From the NCBI RefSeq assembly GCF_026222555.1, contig NZ_CP098511.1:2771501-2835500 (forward strand): a stretch of DNA of 64,000 nucleotides, read 5' to 3'. The notes under the pieces were generated by a model. The model saw only the letters and a list, made by a program, of their open reading frames with translations, was not told where the DNA came from and did no database searches. Numbering within the stretch: position 1 is the stretch's first letter; the number at the start of each line of letters is the position of its first letter. The translations under genes were made by a program, and so were the position numbers. This document shows, piece after piece, positions 9,413 through 18,069 of this stretch. The DNA is from Aquimarina sp. ERC-38 (GTDB lineage: Bacteria > Bacteroidota > Bacteroidia > Flavobacteriales > Flavobacteriaceae).

Positions 9413-9652
9413 ATTAGCGTCCGGTTAAAATATATAATAGCTTATGAAGCATGATAAAATATGGAAATTCTAAACTTTAAGGTAGTTAGAGGTAGCTTTT
9501 TTGCTTTTTAAAAGTAATTTATTTTTTTGGACATGGATAATTTTATAATATTGATTTTCAAAATTATAATAATTAGTCTTGATTCTTGATTCTAGAAGCG
9601 ATAGCGACCTGCCCGTCTGCAGGCGGGTCTTGAATCTTTACCGGACACTAAT
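9413..9652 (+). repeat. MITE-like repeat family 1, copy B (complete reference copy)
   Basis: 240 bp with terminal inverted repeats: ATTAGCGTCCGGTTAAA at the left and TTTACCGGACACTAAT at the right. Near the right end lies a GC-rich hairpin (GACCTGCCCG, loop, CAGGCGGGTC). TGCTATTTTA occurs directly on both sides (9401-9410 and 9652-9661), which looks like a target-site duplication. No coding capacity. With the terminator below it accounts for most of the gap 9219-9840. Confidence 0.85.
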
Positions 9653-9764
9653 GCTATTTTATGTTGATGTAGCAATACATTCAATCTTTAGCATTCAGTT
9701 CGAAATAATTTACAGGGCACCTCTATCTACAAAAGGTAAAAAAACGTGGTATTTTTTAAAAGAA

Positions 9765-9800
9765 AAAACGCGTTACAAAAATAAAGTAGTAACGCGTTTT
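9765..9800 (-). terminator. Terminator of the metalloprotease gene
   Basis: Perfect 12-bp stem AAAACGCGTTAC / GTAACGCGTTTT with a 12-nt loop, 40 bases past the stop of the minus-strand gene at 9841 and running into T-rich sequence on that strand. Confidence 0.85.
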
Positions 9801-9840
9801 AACCATACTAAGAATAAGTAGTTAAGGGGTAGTAAATACT

Positions 9841-11931
9841 TTAATTCTTAACAAATTTTACTGTATTCACGGTATTTAGTCTGGTATTCCGGATAGAGGC
9901 AAAATACATTCCTGTCGAAAGGCCATTAACATCAATATGTTCCTCTGAAAGATCGGATATTTCGATCACCTTTTTACCCAAACTTGAAAAAATAGTAATA
10001 TTCAATGGTTCGGATTGCGGATTAGTGATGAATAAATCTTTATTTGCAGGACTTGGATAGACTGTGATACGATTCTCGTTTTCTAAATCAATATCATTAG
10101 AAAGTGTGGTGCTATTAAAAATAGCACCATAGTTCTCAGTAATTGCTATTCTATCCAGATTATAATTACCTGAGCTTCCTACTTCTACACCTAAGGTACT
10201 GATTTCATTAATACTAATTCCTGTACTTTTGGCAATAGCGTTGGATTGATCAGGTTCTCCGTTTAATTTTGGTTTAGGATTAGCCCATAAATAGATATTG
10301 CTATTTCCGTTACCATTAATTTCGTATTTAGCAACAATAAGAACAGTTTCCCCTTCTGATAAACTTCTTTGTTTATCAAAATCCTCATTAATACCAAGGG
10401 TATTACTTAACATTTTACCAACTCCAAGAGTAGTATTACTATTAGGAGCTACCCGGAAGTGACCTTCCCTCAGTTCGTTTGCTTTGATAAGGTAACTCAG
10501 CCACATGGTTTCTCCGGTCGAAAAAGTTCTATAAAGTGGTCTTTCCATAGAAAATAACGGGTTACGCGGTGCTGTTCCGTTTGCTGAAAGAATTCTAAAA
10601 CTATTTCCTTCTGCTTCAATCCCTTCGGATTTAAGGTTAAGCCTATCGATACGGACCATCTGTCGAGAAGCATCATTTAAGTTCCATATAGTACTAAAGC
10701 TACTTGAACAAGGGTCGTTGTTACCAACCTTATCATAAACAAAATCTTCTGTTTCCAATTTATTATCTACACTATTACAACCTACAGGAGATATTCTAAA
10801 CTCAACCGAGTAATTATTTTCACCCGGTTCTTTGGTTTCTTTTAGTACTTCAACTTTATAAAGATCAGAAATATCTACGCTTTGACCCTCAGCAATAGTA
10901 CCATCTCCAGCATCATGCATATCCGTATAGGTTTCGTCATCCGGGCGTTCGTCATTACTGGTAATAGAATTAGGGGTAAGATCTAATAGTACAGAGATAG
11001 CCGGACTTCTGTAAGGTACATGATGTATCATAAGTCCATCTGATCCCAGTCTTTCTCGTTCCGATAAATTTTTTACTTTCAGGTAGCTTAAAACAAATAC
11101 CCCTTCATTATCATAATCGGTTAAATACACCCCAAGACGTTCTTTTGTATTCCTTGTGTGGTTATCGTGATTATAAATTTTAAAAGTTTTACTACCATTG
11201 TCATTTTTATGAATGATGTATTCATCTTTGTCAATCCAGCCAAACCTGCCTTTATGTGGTAAAGAAAGGTTAGCATCAATCTCGCAAATGTTTGTATTAA
11301 AAGGACAGTTTTTCTGATCCCCTTCACTTCCCATAAAATGATACGGATCTCTACCGCCTCGGATTTCACCGGGAAATATATTAGTACCTGCATCTAATGT
11401 ATGAGCGTGACCTACAGAAAACATATGCATCATTTCATGTACAATTCCGGGGATCCAAATATTGTTTCCTCCCATTGTTATTTCACCGGTAATACCATTA
11501 CCGGATCCCAAACCACCAAATTTATCCATATCTTCAGAGATGATAACATACCCCAGATAGGTTACATCTACATCAATACCGCTACGTTCAGCATATTGCC
11601 TCATAATTCGCTTCTTAGTCTGTAGCTCATCGGCACCTTGGCTATCAGCATCGCTAATATTAAGTATAGGGCTAATTAAAGAAGTTACTACAATTTTACC
11701 ACCTGACATCCGGCTTGCATACTCGTTAAAAACATCTACGGCTGCACTAACTCTTTCTACAGTTGTTTCCGGAACCGGAAAATTTCCAAAAGTTGCAATA
11801 AGCACGGTAAAATTCTTGTTACCAATGGCGGGGGTCTGATCTAAGGGATAGTCACTCCGCTGGGCATTACTCACCTGGAAGCATAAGACTAATAAAAAGA
11901 TTTTAATTAATAATTTGTTTAAAATAGTCAT
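9841..11931 (-). CDS. T9SS-secreted zincin metalloprotease
   Basis: A 696-residue exported protein. An N-terminal Sec signal (LIKIFLLVLCFQVSNAQ) precedes a catalytic domain whose zinc site is HEMMHMFSVGH (His165, Glu166, His169, His175), the HExxHxxGxxH-like signature of gametolysin/reprolysin-type metzincins. Residues about 430-600 look like a beta-sandwich (LamG/concanavalin-like) module. The last ~75 residues form a type A T9SS sorting domain (VYPSPANKDLFITN ... GLSTGMYFASI ... VKFVKN), so it should be released or anchored outside the cell by type IX secretion. It stands alone with its own terminator; the 571-bp upstream gap contains a repeat copy but no gene. Likely a nutrient-scavenging protease; substrate unknown. 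Confidence 0.88.
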   Translation of the reverse strand: MTILNKLLIKIFLLVLCFQVSNAQRSDYPLDQTPAIGNKNFTVLIATFGNFPVPETTVERVSAAVDVFNEYASRMSGGKIVVTSLISPILNISDADSQGADELQTKKRIMRQYAERSGIDVDVTYLGYVIISEDMDKFGGLGSGNGITGEITMGGNNIWIPGIVHEMMHMFSVGHAHTLDAGTNIFPGEIRGGRDPYHFMGSEGDQKNCPFNTNICEIDANLSLPHKGRFGWIDKDEYIIHKNDNGSKTFKIYNHDNHTRNTKERLGVYLTDYDNEGVFVLSYLKVKNLSERERLGSDGLMIHHVPYRSPAISVLLDLTPNSITSNDERPDDETYTDMHDAGDGTIAEGQSVDISDLYKVEVLKETKEPGENNYSVEFRISPVGCNSVDNKLETEDFVYDKVGNNDPCSSSFSTIWNLNDASRQMVRIDRLNLKSEGIEAEGNSFRILSANGTAPRNPLFSMERPLYRTFSTGETMWLSYLIKANELREGHFRVAPNSNTTLGVGKMLSNTLGINEDFDKQRSLSEGETVLIVAKYEINGNGNSNIYLWANPKPKLNGEPDQSNAIAKSTGISINEISTLGVEVGSSGNYNLDRIAITENYGAIFNSTTLSNDIDLENENRITVYPSPANKDLFITNPQSEPLNITIFSSLGKKVIEISDLSEEHIDVNGLSTGMYFASIRNTRLNTVNTVKFVKN

Positions 11932-12261
11932 GATTGTGTGTTTAAGTAGTTAATTAAAATGTTGAATAATTCATGTGATAAGCAGAGATGATCTGCCTGT
12001 AACTTAAATATAAGCTTGCAAAAAAAAGAATAGAAGCGTAGGGAGGGAATTAGGCTATTATTCGTAGTAAAGATTAATTCGCAACGTGTTGTTTAAGAAT
12101 TATCAGATGTTTTAGTTATTGGTTGTGTTAAAGTATTTTAGGTTCAAACGTATTTTTTTTATTCTTATTGTATTAACGTAATTATTGTGATTTTTTTAGT
12201 ATAAATATCAATTATTTAGGTTTTTAATAACATATTTAGGTCACTTTATATTGATTTAGCA

Positions 12262-12479
12262 AATGGTGCGGTTAAAATGACTAAGAGCTTATAAAGTATA
12301 GTATAATAAGGTGATTCCAAACTTTAAAGTATTCGGAGGCTGCTTTCTTACCTTTTTGAAAAGGAATTTGTTTTCTTAACATGAATAATATTATAATTAT
12401 TAGTTTTAATTCCTGATTATAAAAGCGATAGCAACCTGCCCGTCCGCAGGCGGGTCTTGAAACTTTACCGAATACTAAT
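12262..12479 (+). repeat. MITE-like repeat family 1, copy C
   Basis: Same orientation as the other copies: starts GGTGCGGTTAAAATGA (degraded left terminus), keeps the body, AAAAGCGATAGCAACC, the GC-rich hairpin and ends ACCGAATACTAAT. It lies in the gap 11932-12502; the remainder of that gap is AT-rich with no gene. Confidence 0.8.
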
Positions 12480-12502
12480 GTTAGATAATGATTAAATTAC
12501 CG

Positions 12503-13417
12503 TTACAAACCTTCAAATTTATTATGGATAATGGTGCTTTTTTCCTGTTCCAGGTAATTAAGAAAAGCTTTGGCAACCAAAGAGAACTTTTTATTTTTAA
12601 GCCAAATCATATGCCATTTCGATTTAATAGGAAACCCTTTGATAAGAATAATCTGTAAAAGTCCGGTTTCCAGTTCGTTCCTGATACCGATCAGAGGCAT
12701 AATAGAATAGCCCAATCCGGCAATAACCGCTTGTTTAACCGCCTCGTTAGAAGTTAATTCCATCTTTTTACTTACCGGTATATTGTTCTCTTCAATATAG
12801 CTTTCCATGGTATAGCGGGTTCCCGATCCGTTTTCGCGATAAATCAGGGGTAATTTTGATAAAATGGATTTATCATAATTTTTTTTATCAAATCTCTTAT
12901 CCCTGTTTCCTACCAGATATAATTGATTTTCCATCAATTCGGTTTTTTCAATTTTTAGTTTGTCCGGAAGTACGGAAACTAATGAAAAATCCACTTTATT
13001 TTTCTCTAAACTACGGATAACCTGCGCTTTGTTAGTAACATCCAGTACCAGTTCTACCCCTTTATGCTGCCTGATAAAATCAGATAAAAAGTAAGGCATA
13101 ATATATTTTCCGGTAGATACCACAGATATGGTCAATACGCCCGATAACTGTCCCTGATACGCCAGGGTTTTATAATTGATTTCCTTAACCTCTTCCAGGA
13201 TTTTTTCCGCAGCACTAGCAATTTCTTTTCCGAAATCCGTGATGTATAACTTCCTTCCTATAACTTCTGTCAGCGGAATCGGAAATTGCTGTTGAAAATT
13301 TCTAAGTTGTATGGAAACAGCAGGTTGGGTTAAATGCAAATCCTCAGAAGCTTTTGTAATACTTTGCATCTCCACTATTTTAGAAAATATCTGTAGTTGA
13401 TGAAGCGTGTAATGCAT
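12503..13417 (-). CDS. LysR-family regulator of the adjacent SbtA-type transporter
   Basis: A 304-residue LysR-type regulator: winged HTH at 1-60 (LQIFSKIVEMQSITKASEDLHLTQPAVSIQLRNFQ) and a periplasmic-binding-like effector domain (about 90-300). It is divergent from the SbtA-type gene with about 270 bases between the two starts, the normal layout for a LysR regulator acting on its neighbour. CbbR/CmpR/CcmR-type LysR proteins control CO2 fixation and bicarbonate uptake in autotrophs, which fits the context; the specific ligand cannot be read. ATG 13417 starts MHYTLHQLQIF, as usual for the family. Confidence 0.9.
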   Translation of the reverse strand: MHYTLHQLQIFSKIVEMQSITKASEDLHLTQPAVSIQLRNFQQQFPIPLTEVIGRKLYITDFGKEIASAAEKILEEVKEINYKTLAYQGQLSGVLTISVVSTGKYIMPYFLSDFIRQHKGVELVLDVTNKAQVIRSLEKNKVDFSLVSVLPDKLKIEKTELMENQLYLVGNRDKRFDKKNYDKSILSKLPLIYRENGSGTRYTMESYIEENNIPVSKKMELTSNEAVKQAVIAGLGYSIMPLIGIRNELETGLLQIILIKGFPIKSKWHMIWLKNKKFSLVAKAFLNYLEQEKSTIIHNKFEGL

Positions 13418-13686
13418 AAAATTTTATTATAAAAACGATTATAAATATAAATGAAAATATATGAAATACTACTTACATCTTTGTATAAAAAACAAAATGG
13501 AAAGCTTCGGATTTAAAGATAAAGAAGTTGTTGTAGTAAGTATGGTACATCTAATCTGCAACCCAAAAAGAAAGATTTCAGAAGTATGTAAGATGACCTT
13601 ACTATTACTTCTTTTAACGCCATTTGGTTTTTCTTATTATCATCACCCTTTTTCAATTAAAATTTTATAACAAAGAAGACGTATTT

Positions 13687-14652
13687 ATGGACTTACATTT
13701 ACTTATTGATAATCTGACCAATCCAGCCTTACTTTTTTTCTTTTTAGGGGTTATCGCGGTTCAGGTAAAAAGTGATCTTAGCATACCACCTAATTCTTCA
13801 AAATTTATTTCATTATATCTTTTGCTTTCCATAGGCTTTAAAGGAGGGCAGGAGTTGTCGCACAGTGAATTTAATACCGAAATTTTATGGTCATTACTCT
13901 TTGGGATTTTTCTGGCAGTAGTGATACCGGTATACGCTTATTTTATTCTAAGAAGGAAGTTTAGTGTCGATAACGCTGGAGCTATAGCCGCAGCTTATGG
14001 TTCGGTAAGCGCAGTGACTTTTGTGACTACCATCTCCTTTTTAGAATTAGAACAAATTGCATTTAACGGTCATATGGTAGCCGTGATGGCACTGATGGAA
14101 GCACCTTCCATTATGGTAGGCCTGCTTTTGATTACTATTTTTAAGAAAAATAAAACCGAAGAAAAAATTCCTATGAAAAAAGTAGTACACCATGCCCTTA
14201 CTAATGGAAGTGTGTTGTTAATTATAGGTAGTTTACTAGTAGGTTTACTAGCAAGTGAAGCACAAGCCGAAGGAATCAAACCCTTTACTACGGATATTTT
14301 TAAAGGGTTTTTAGCAGTCTTTCTCCTTGATATGGGAATCACCAGTGGGCGAAAACTTTCTGATTTTATCAGTAAAGGGTGGTTTGCCTTGCTCTTTGCG
14401 ATCATCATACCCGTAATTAATGGGTGTATAGTAGCTGTAGTCAGTGGATTTTTTAGTGCCATAGAAGGAAACCGGTTGTTATTTGCCATATTAGCGGCAA
14501 GTGCGTCATATATTGCGGTACCTGCCGCCATGAAATTTGCAGTTCCTAAAGCCAATCCTAGCCTTTATATACCTATGGCACTTGTCATTACCTTTCCTTT
14601 TAATATCACGTTAGGCATGCCACTATATTTGTATATCATACAGCTATCATAA
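13687..14652 (+). CDS. sbtA: SbtA-type sodium-dependent bicarbonate transporter
   Basis: A 321-residue, ~10-helix membrane protein of the SbtA family (formerly DUF897), inner membrane. Family sequence is clear: NPALLFFFLGVIAVQVKSDLSIP, then LLLSIGFKGGQELSH, AAAYGSVSAVTFVTTISFLE and, in the second half, FLLDMGITSGRKL. I chose ATG 13687 (MDLHLLIDNLTNPAL) because the upstream extension is not conserved-looking and would sit in the promoter region. It should import HCO3- with Na+. In a heterotrophic flavobacterium this would feed anaplerotic carboxylation rather than Rubisco. Divergent LysR gene upstream and a small partner gene 100 bases downstream. Confidence 0.9.
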   Translation: MDLHLLIDNLTNPALLFFFLGVIAVQVKSDLSIPPNSSKFISLYLLLSIGFKGGQELSHSEFNTEILWSLLFGIFLAVVIPVYAYFILRRKFSVDNAGAIAAAYGSVSAVTFVTTISFLELEQIAFNGHMVAVMALMEAPSIMVGLLLITIFKKNKTEEKIPMKKVVHHALTNGSVLLIIGSLLVGLLASEAQAEGIKPFTTDIFKGFLAVFLLDMGITSGRKLSDFISKGWFALLFAIIIPVINGCIVAVVSGFFSAIEGNRLLFAILAASASYIAVPAAMKFAVPKANPSLYIPMALVITFPFNITLGMPLYLYIIQLS

Positions 14653-14752
14653 AATTAATTTATGATTATGATTAAATATATAAATAAAAATAGATAAAAT
14701 ATTATTTCGACTTTTACACCAATTAAAAAAACAAATCTCAACACCATAAAAT

Positions 14753-15064
14753 ATGGAAGCTACTCTGGATATGCCAAACGAAACAAGTACCGATCAAAAG
14801 ATAAACCTGATTGAAGGTGGTTTTACCGCTCAGGAAGCAGCCTATATTGTGAATTCGGTTTTAAATGTAAAAATTAATTTTCATAAGTTAAACCGTCTTT
14901 CTATAACAGAAGGGAATAGTGCGGATAAATGTGAAGAGGATAACGGTAGAATAGAGGAATTATTAGAAGCGCAGGCCAAAGCAAGAGAGTTTTTTACACA
15001 GGCCAGGGTAAACGATAAAAAAGTAAAAGTAAATGCGACTATTCATATTTCAATAGAAGACTAA
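14753..15064 (+). CDS. Small protein downstream of SbtA, function unknown
   Basis: 103 residues, cytosolic, acidic, no signal or membrane segment. An N-terminal part is rich in Gln/Asn/Thr, then helices (GGFTAQEAAYIVNSVLNVKINFH, ELLEAQAKAREFFTQAR) and a final strand VNATIHISIED. It is not a PII-like SbtB (no T-loop or ferredoxin-fold pattern). Its position, same strand and between the transporter and a strong terminator, suggests a link to SbtA, perhaps a regulator. I do not recognise the family. Confidence 0.7.
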   Translation: MEATLDMPNETSTDQKINLIEGGFTAQEAAYIVNSVLNVKINFHKLNRLSITEGNSADKCEEDNGRIEELLEAQAKAREFFTQARVNDKKVKVNATIHISIED

Positions 15065-15143
15065 AGTACCTTGCATTGTTCAGAACAAGGTCTCACTACC
15101 AATAACGATAATACTTTTTCAATAATTATTAACTTTAGTGAAA

Positions 15144-15175
15144 AAAACGGCTCTTTATTTAAGAGTCGTTTTTAT
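15144..15175 (+). terminator. Terminator closing the sbtA transcription unit
   Basis: Stem AAAACGGCTCTT / AAGAGTCGTTTT (one G-T pair), 5-nt loop and following T's, 80 bases after the small gene's stop. Confidence 0.85.
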
Positions 15176-15344
15176 TTGTTAAACAACTAATCATATATCT
15201 ATTAAAAGGCTTTTAAAAACATTAAAATATTAACGAAGCCTTTGCAATGGCTAAATCAACACTAAAAGTTTTGTTATAAATTAAAAGGTCTTTTTTCTTC
15301 TATTAGAATAAATGATATGTTTGATAACGAATAAAATACATACT

Positions 15345-16064
15345 ATGAAAACCGTATTACACAAAGCAGATACCAGGGGAGATGCCAATCATGGATGGTT
15401 GCATTCCAAACATACGTTTAGTTTTGCCAACTATCATGACCCGCAACGAATGAATTTTGGGGTACTTCGAGTACTTAATGATGATACCGTAGCCGAAAAA
15501 AGAGGATTTGGTACACATCCGCATCAGGATATGGAAATCATATCCATTCCCTTAGAAGGAGACTTAAGGCATGAAGACAATATGGGAAACCAAACCATAA
15601 TTAGGTCCGGAGATGTACAGGTGATGAGCGCAGGTACCGGGGTCATGCATTCAGAATACAACGCAAAAGAAGATGCTCCGGTTAAATTCCTTCAAATCTG
15701 GGTGTTTCCTAATACCAAAGGTGTGGAACCCAGGTATGATCAAATTACGCTAAATAAAGAAGATCGAAAAAATAAATTACAACAGATTTTATCTCCTGAC
15801 CCGGAGGATGATGGCGTTTGGATTTATCAGAATGCGTGGTTTTATATGACAGACCTGAATAAAGATTCATCCGTAACCTATACCTTACAAAAACCGGAAG
15901 AAAACGGGGTTTACGTTTTTGTATTAAAAGGAAATGCTACTGTTAATGAACAACCTCTGGCTACCCGGGATGGCTTTGGTATTTATGATGTAAGCACTCT
16001 AAGCATAAAAGCCGATACGGAGGCGGAACTTCTTTTAATGGAAGTCCCAATGAGCTTAAGTTAA
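15345..16064 (+). CDS. Pirin-family bicupin (YhaK-like)
   Basis: About 239 residues from ATG 15345 (MKTVLHKADTRGDANHGWL); an upstream in-frame ATG at 15312 would only add an unconserved leader. It is a YhaK/pirin-type bicupin: HGWLHSKHTFSFANYHDP, FGVLRVLNDD, and the metal ligands in FGTHPHQDMEIISIPLEGDLRHED, then GDVQVMSAGTGVMHSEYN. Relatives are quercetinase-like or redox-responsive proteins; the true reaction here is unknown. Cytosolic. It follows the sbtA unit by 280 bases with a terminator between, so it is probably a separate transcript. Confidence 0.92.
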   Translation: MKTVLHKADTRGDANHGWLHSKHTFSFANYHDPQRMNFGVLRVLNDDTVAEKRGFGTHPHQDMEIISIPLEGDLRHEDNMGNQTIIRSGDVQVMSAGTGVMHSEYNAKEDAPVKFLQIWVFPNTKGVEPRYDQITLNKEDRKNKLQQILSPDPEDDGVWIYQNAWFYMTDLNKDSSVTYTLQKPEENGVYVFVLKGNATVNEQPLATRDGFGIYDVSTLSIKADTEAELLLMEVPMSLS

Positions 16065-16119
16065 TAAAAGCCGGAATTTTTTTAACAAACAGTAAGTTTA
16101 AACCCATGGTACATTTAAG

Positions 16120-16330
16120 TAATAATATTATAAAATCCGTCAGTTCGAGTGCTTCGACCAGAGGAAGAAGTGTATCGAGAACAAGGATTTTAATGAAAAA
16201 AGCTATGTAATCCTGAGTTAAACCGAAGGACTCGATATCCTCGATCAAGTCAAGGACAGGCTATTTTTTCTTCATTTTATTACGAAAAAACACTTGAATT
16301 GACGCTTTTTTCCCTGAATGCTTCGGGGGT
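16120..16330 (-). repeat. Dispersed repeat family 2, inverted partner of 59600-59765
   Basis: The complement of 16254-16315 (AAAAAAGCGTCAATTC..., TTTTTTCGTAAT, AAATGAAGAAAAAA) matches 59605-59650, and further blocks (CTCGATACA, GGTCGAAG, TAAAATCCTT) recur in similar order. No coding sequence. The remaining sequence of the gap 16065-16572 has no recognisable feature. Confidence 0.65.
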
Positions 16331-16572
16331 AAGACTAAATTCATCAATTAGTAATATCTATAGCTTTAGGCGGTTAAAATGAATTTATTTGAATGTATAA
16401 TAAAATTTTAGAATCAATTCAATATATCAATTTCTTCGGTAAGAAAGGAAGGTTGGCTTAGGAAGTCTGCCGAAGTTGAAAATATTTATCCCTAGCCCTC
16501 AAAGAAAAGGAACAAAAAACTGAAATTGAACAAACACCTTTCCATAAATAGTTGGTAATACGAAACAAAGAT

Positions 16573-18042
16573 ATGCTAGAGATAATAGAAGATTCAGCAT
16601 TAAGTAAAGTAAGACAACTTGCAAAATATCTGGATGTCAGTTTAGTAGAAAGTTATGGAGTAGCTGTTTTACGTTTAGATAATAAAAAAGGAAAAGGATA
16701 TATTAGTTATTTTTCTATTATACCAGGCCTTTCCCTGGTCGTATTTAATATAACCTTTTATGAAAAACTGGTCATTCATAAAAAAATAATAGAAGATCAG
16801 ATTATTGATTTTTACTACGTATTAAACGGGATTTTTAAACATCAGTTTTCTGATATGGACAGTATCCGGAAGGTAGATAAAAACAGGAACCTTATTACCA
16901 TCAGTAATTCTAATAGTACCTCTAGCATTACCTTTCTTGAAAACATAAAAATAGAAGTAAGCGATATAGTCATAAATAATCAACTATTGCCTCGCGGTAC
17001 TACTAATTACATTAGACAGCTGGAACGTAATGTTAAAGAACTGGTACAAAAGGTAGGAGAAACCGCTCCCTTTTATTACGAGAGCTTAATTGACCCAATT
17101 CCCGCAGAATATGCGCAAATCCTAATTAATAATAAAAAAATGGATGTAATGGGGCGATTAATGACCGAAGGTGCCGCCATCAATATGTTATTCAGCCAGC
17201 TTAAAAATTATGAAAAAGAAACTAGCGAGAATAAAATTTATCTTCCTACAAAACTAAAAGACGAAGATTTATTAAAATGCACAAAAATCGGCGACTATAT
17301 AAAAAAGTATATAAATCGTCGAGTAACTATTACCGAACTGAGTAAACACTTTTTGATTTCAACTAAAAAACTTCAGAACGGAATTCAGTTTTTATATGGG
17401 GATACGGTAAATAGGTATATTTCTAATATTAAATTAACCCATGCCAAAGAATTACTTCAAAAATCGGATTTAAGTATTAGCGAAATTTGTAAAATTTGTG
17501 GGTACCCTTCGCCTAGTTATTTATCTAAAAAGTTTTTTGAACGATATCACTTTCTACCTAAAGATTATAAGAGTTCTTTCCAAAATAAAAATGCCTTATT
17601 TGAAATTAGCTACAGGTCTGTTGCCTCACCATCCATGACTCCGGAAGATGTAAAACAAATTGTAGAAAAAGCAATTTCTTTTAATAAAATACACAATATT
17701 ACCGGATGTTTGATTTACCACAATCAGACGTTTTTTCAGATTCTGGAAGGAGCAAAAGAAGAAGTAATGCGACTATACTATCAGATTACACAAGATCCTC
17801 GGCATAGCAGTCTTGTCATTGTCTGGAAAGGAGTAAAGTTTGTGAGGAATTTCAGTATGTGGAATATGGCATTAGTTACTGATAATGGCAATTTAAGAGT
17901 AACTTATGAAGACAATACAGAACATCAGGATTTAGGAAATATTATGAATAATCTCGATAGTTCCAAAGCAATTTCTGATATCCTCTGGAAAAGAATACAT
18001 AAGGTTATTGAAACTCGATCTACTGCACCACCGGGTGTTTAA
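16573..18042 (+). CDS. AraC-type regulator fused to a BLUF blue-light sensor domain
   Basis: 489 residues from ATG 16573; an upstream TTG is possible but unneeded. Order: N-terminal cupin-like AraC sensor region (PGLSLVVFNITFYEKL, about 45-165), AraC HTH (about 240-335: VTITELSKHFLISTKKLQNG, DLSISEICKICGYPSPSYLSKKF), then a BLUF domain (342-435, about bases 17596-17877). All flavin-site residues of AppA-type BLUF are present: Tyr347 (SYRSVASP), Asn371 (SFNKIHNITG), Gln389 (FFQILEG), Trp430 and Met432 (SMWNMAL), plus QDPRHSS. So it should bind FAD and switch DNA binding or dimerisation with blue light. BLUF joined to an AraC HTH is unusual; most BLUF outputs are EAL, cyclase or short proteins. 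It ends 28 bases from the convergent LacI gene. Target genes unknown; the sbtA cassette lies 2 kb upstream. Confidence 0.93.
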   Translation: MLEIIEDSALSKVRQLAKYLDVSLVESYGVAVLRLDNKKGKGYISYFSIIPGLSLVVFNITFYEKLVIHKKIIEDQIIDFYYVLNGIFKHQFSDMDSIRKVDKNRNLITISNSNSTSSITFLENIKIEVSDIVINNQLLPRGTTNYIRQLERNVKELVQKVGETAPFYYESLIDPIPAEYAQILINNKKMDVMGRLMTEGAAINMLFSQLKNYEKETSENKIYLPTKLKDEDLLKCTKIGDYIKKYINRRVTITELSKHFLISTKKLQNGIQFLYGDTVNRYISNIKLTHAKELLQKSDLSISEICKICGYPSPSYLSKKFFERYHFLPKDYKSSFQNKNALFEISYRSVASPSMTPEDVKQIVEKAISFNKIHNITGCLIYHNQTFFQILEGAKEEVMRLYYQITQDPRHSSLVIVWKGVKFVRNFSMWNMALVTDNGNLRVTYEDNTEHQDLGNIMNNLDSSKAISDILWKRIHKVIETRSTAPPGV

Positions 18043-18069
18043 AAGCGTATACAATTATAATATCTAAAT

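Noticed and set aside
9579..9821. 80-codon frame downstream of the DUF2855 gene
   Set aside because: It is a translation of the MITE-like repeat and the terminator hairpin.
13461..13670. 69-codon frame between LysR and sbtA
   Set aside because: It lies in the divergent promoter region, is mostly hydrophobic low-complexity sequence and overlaps the upstream region of sbtA.
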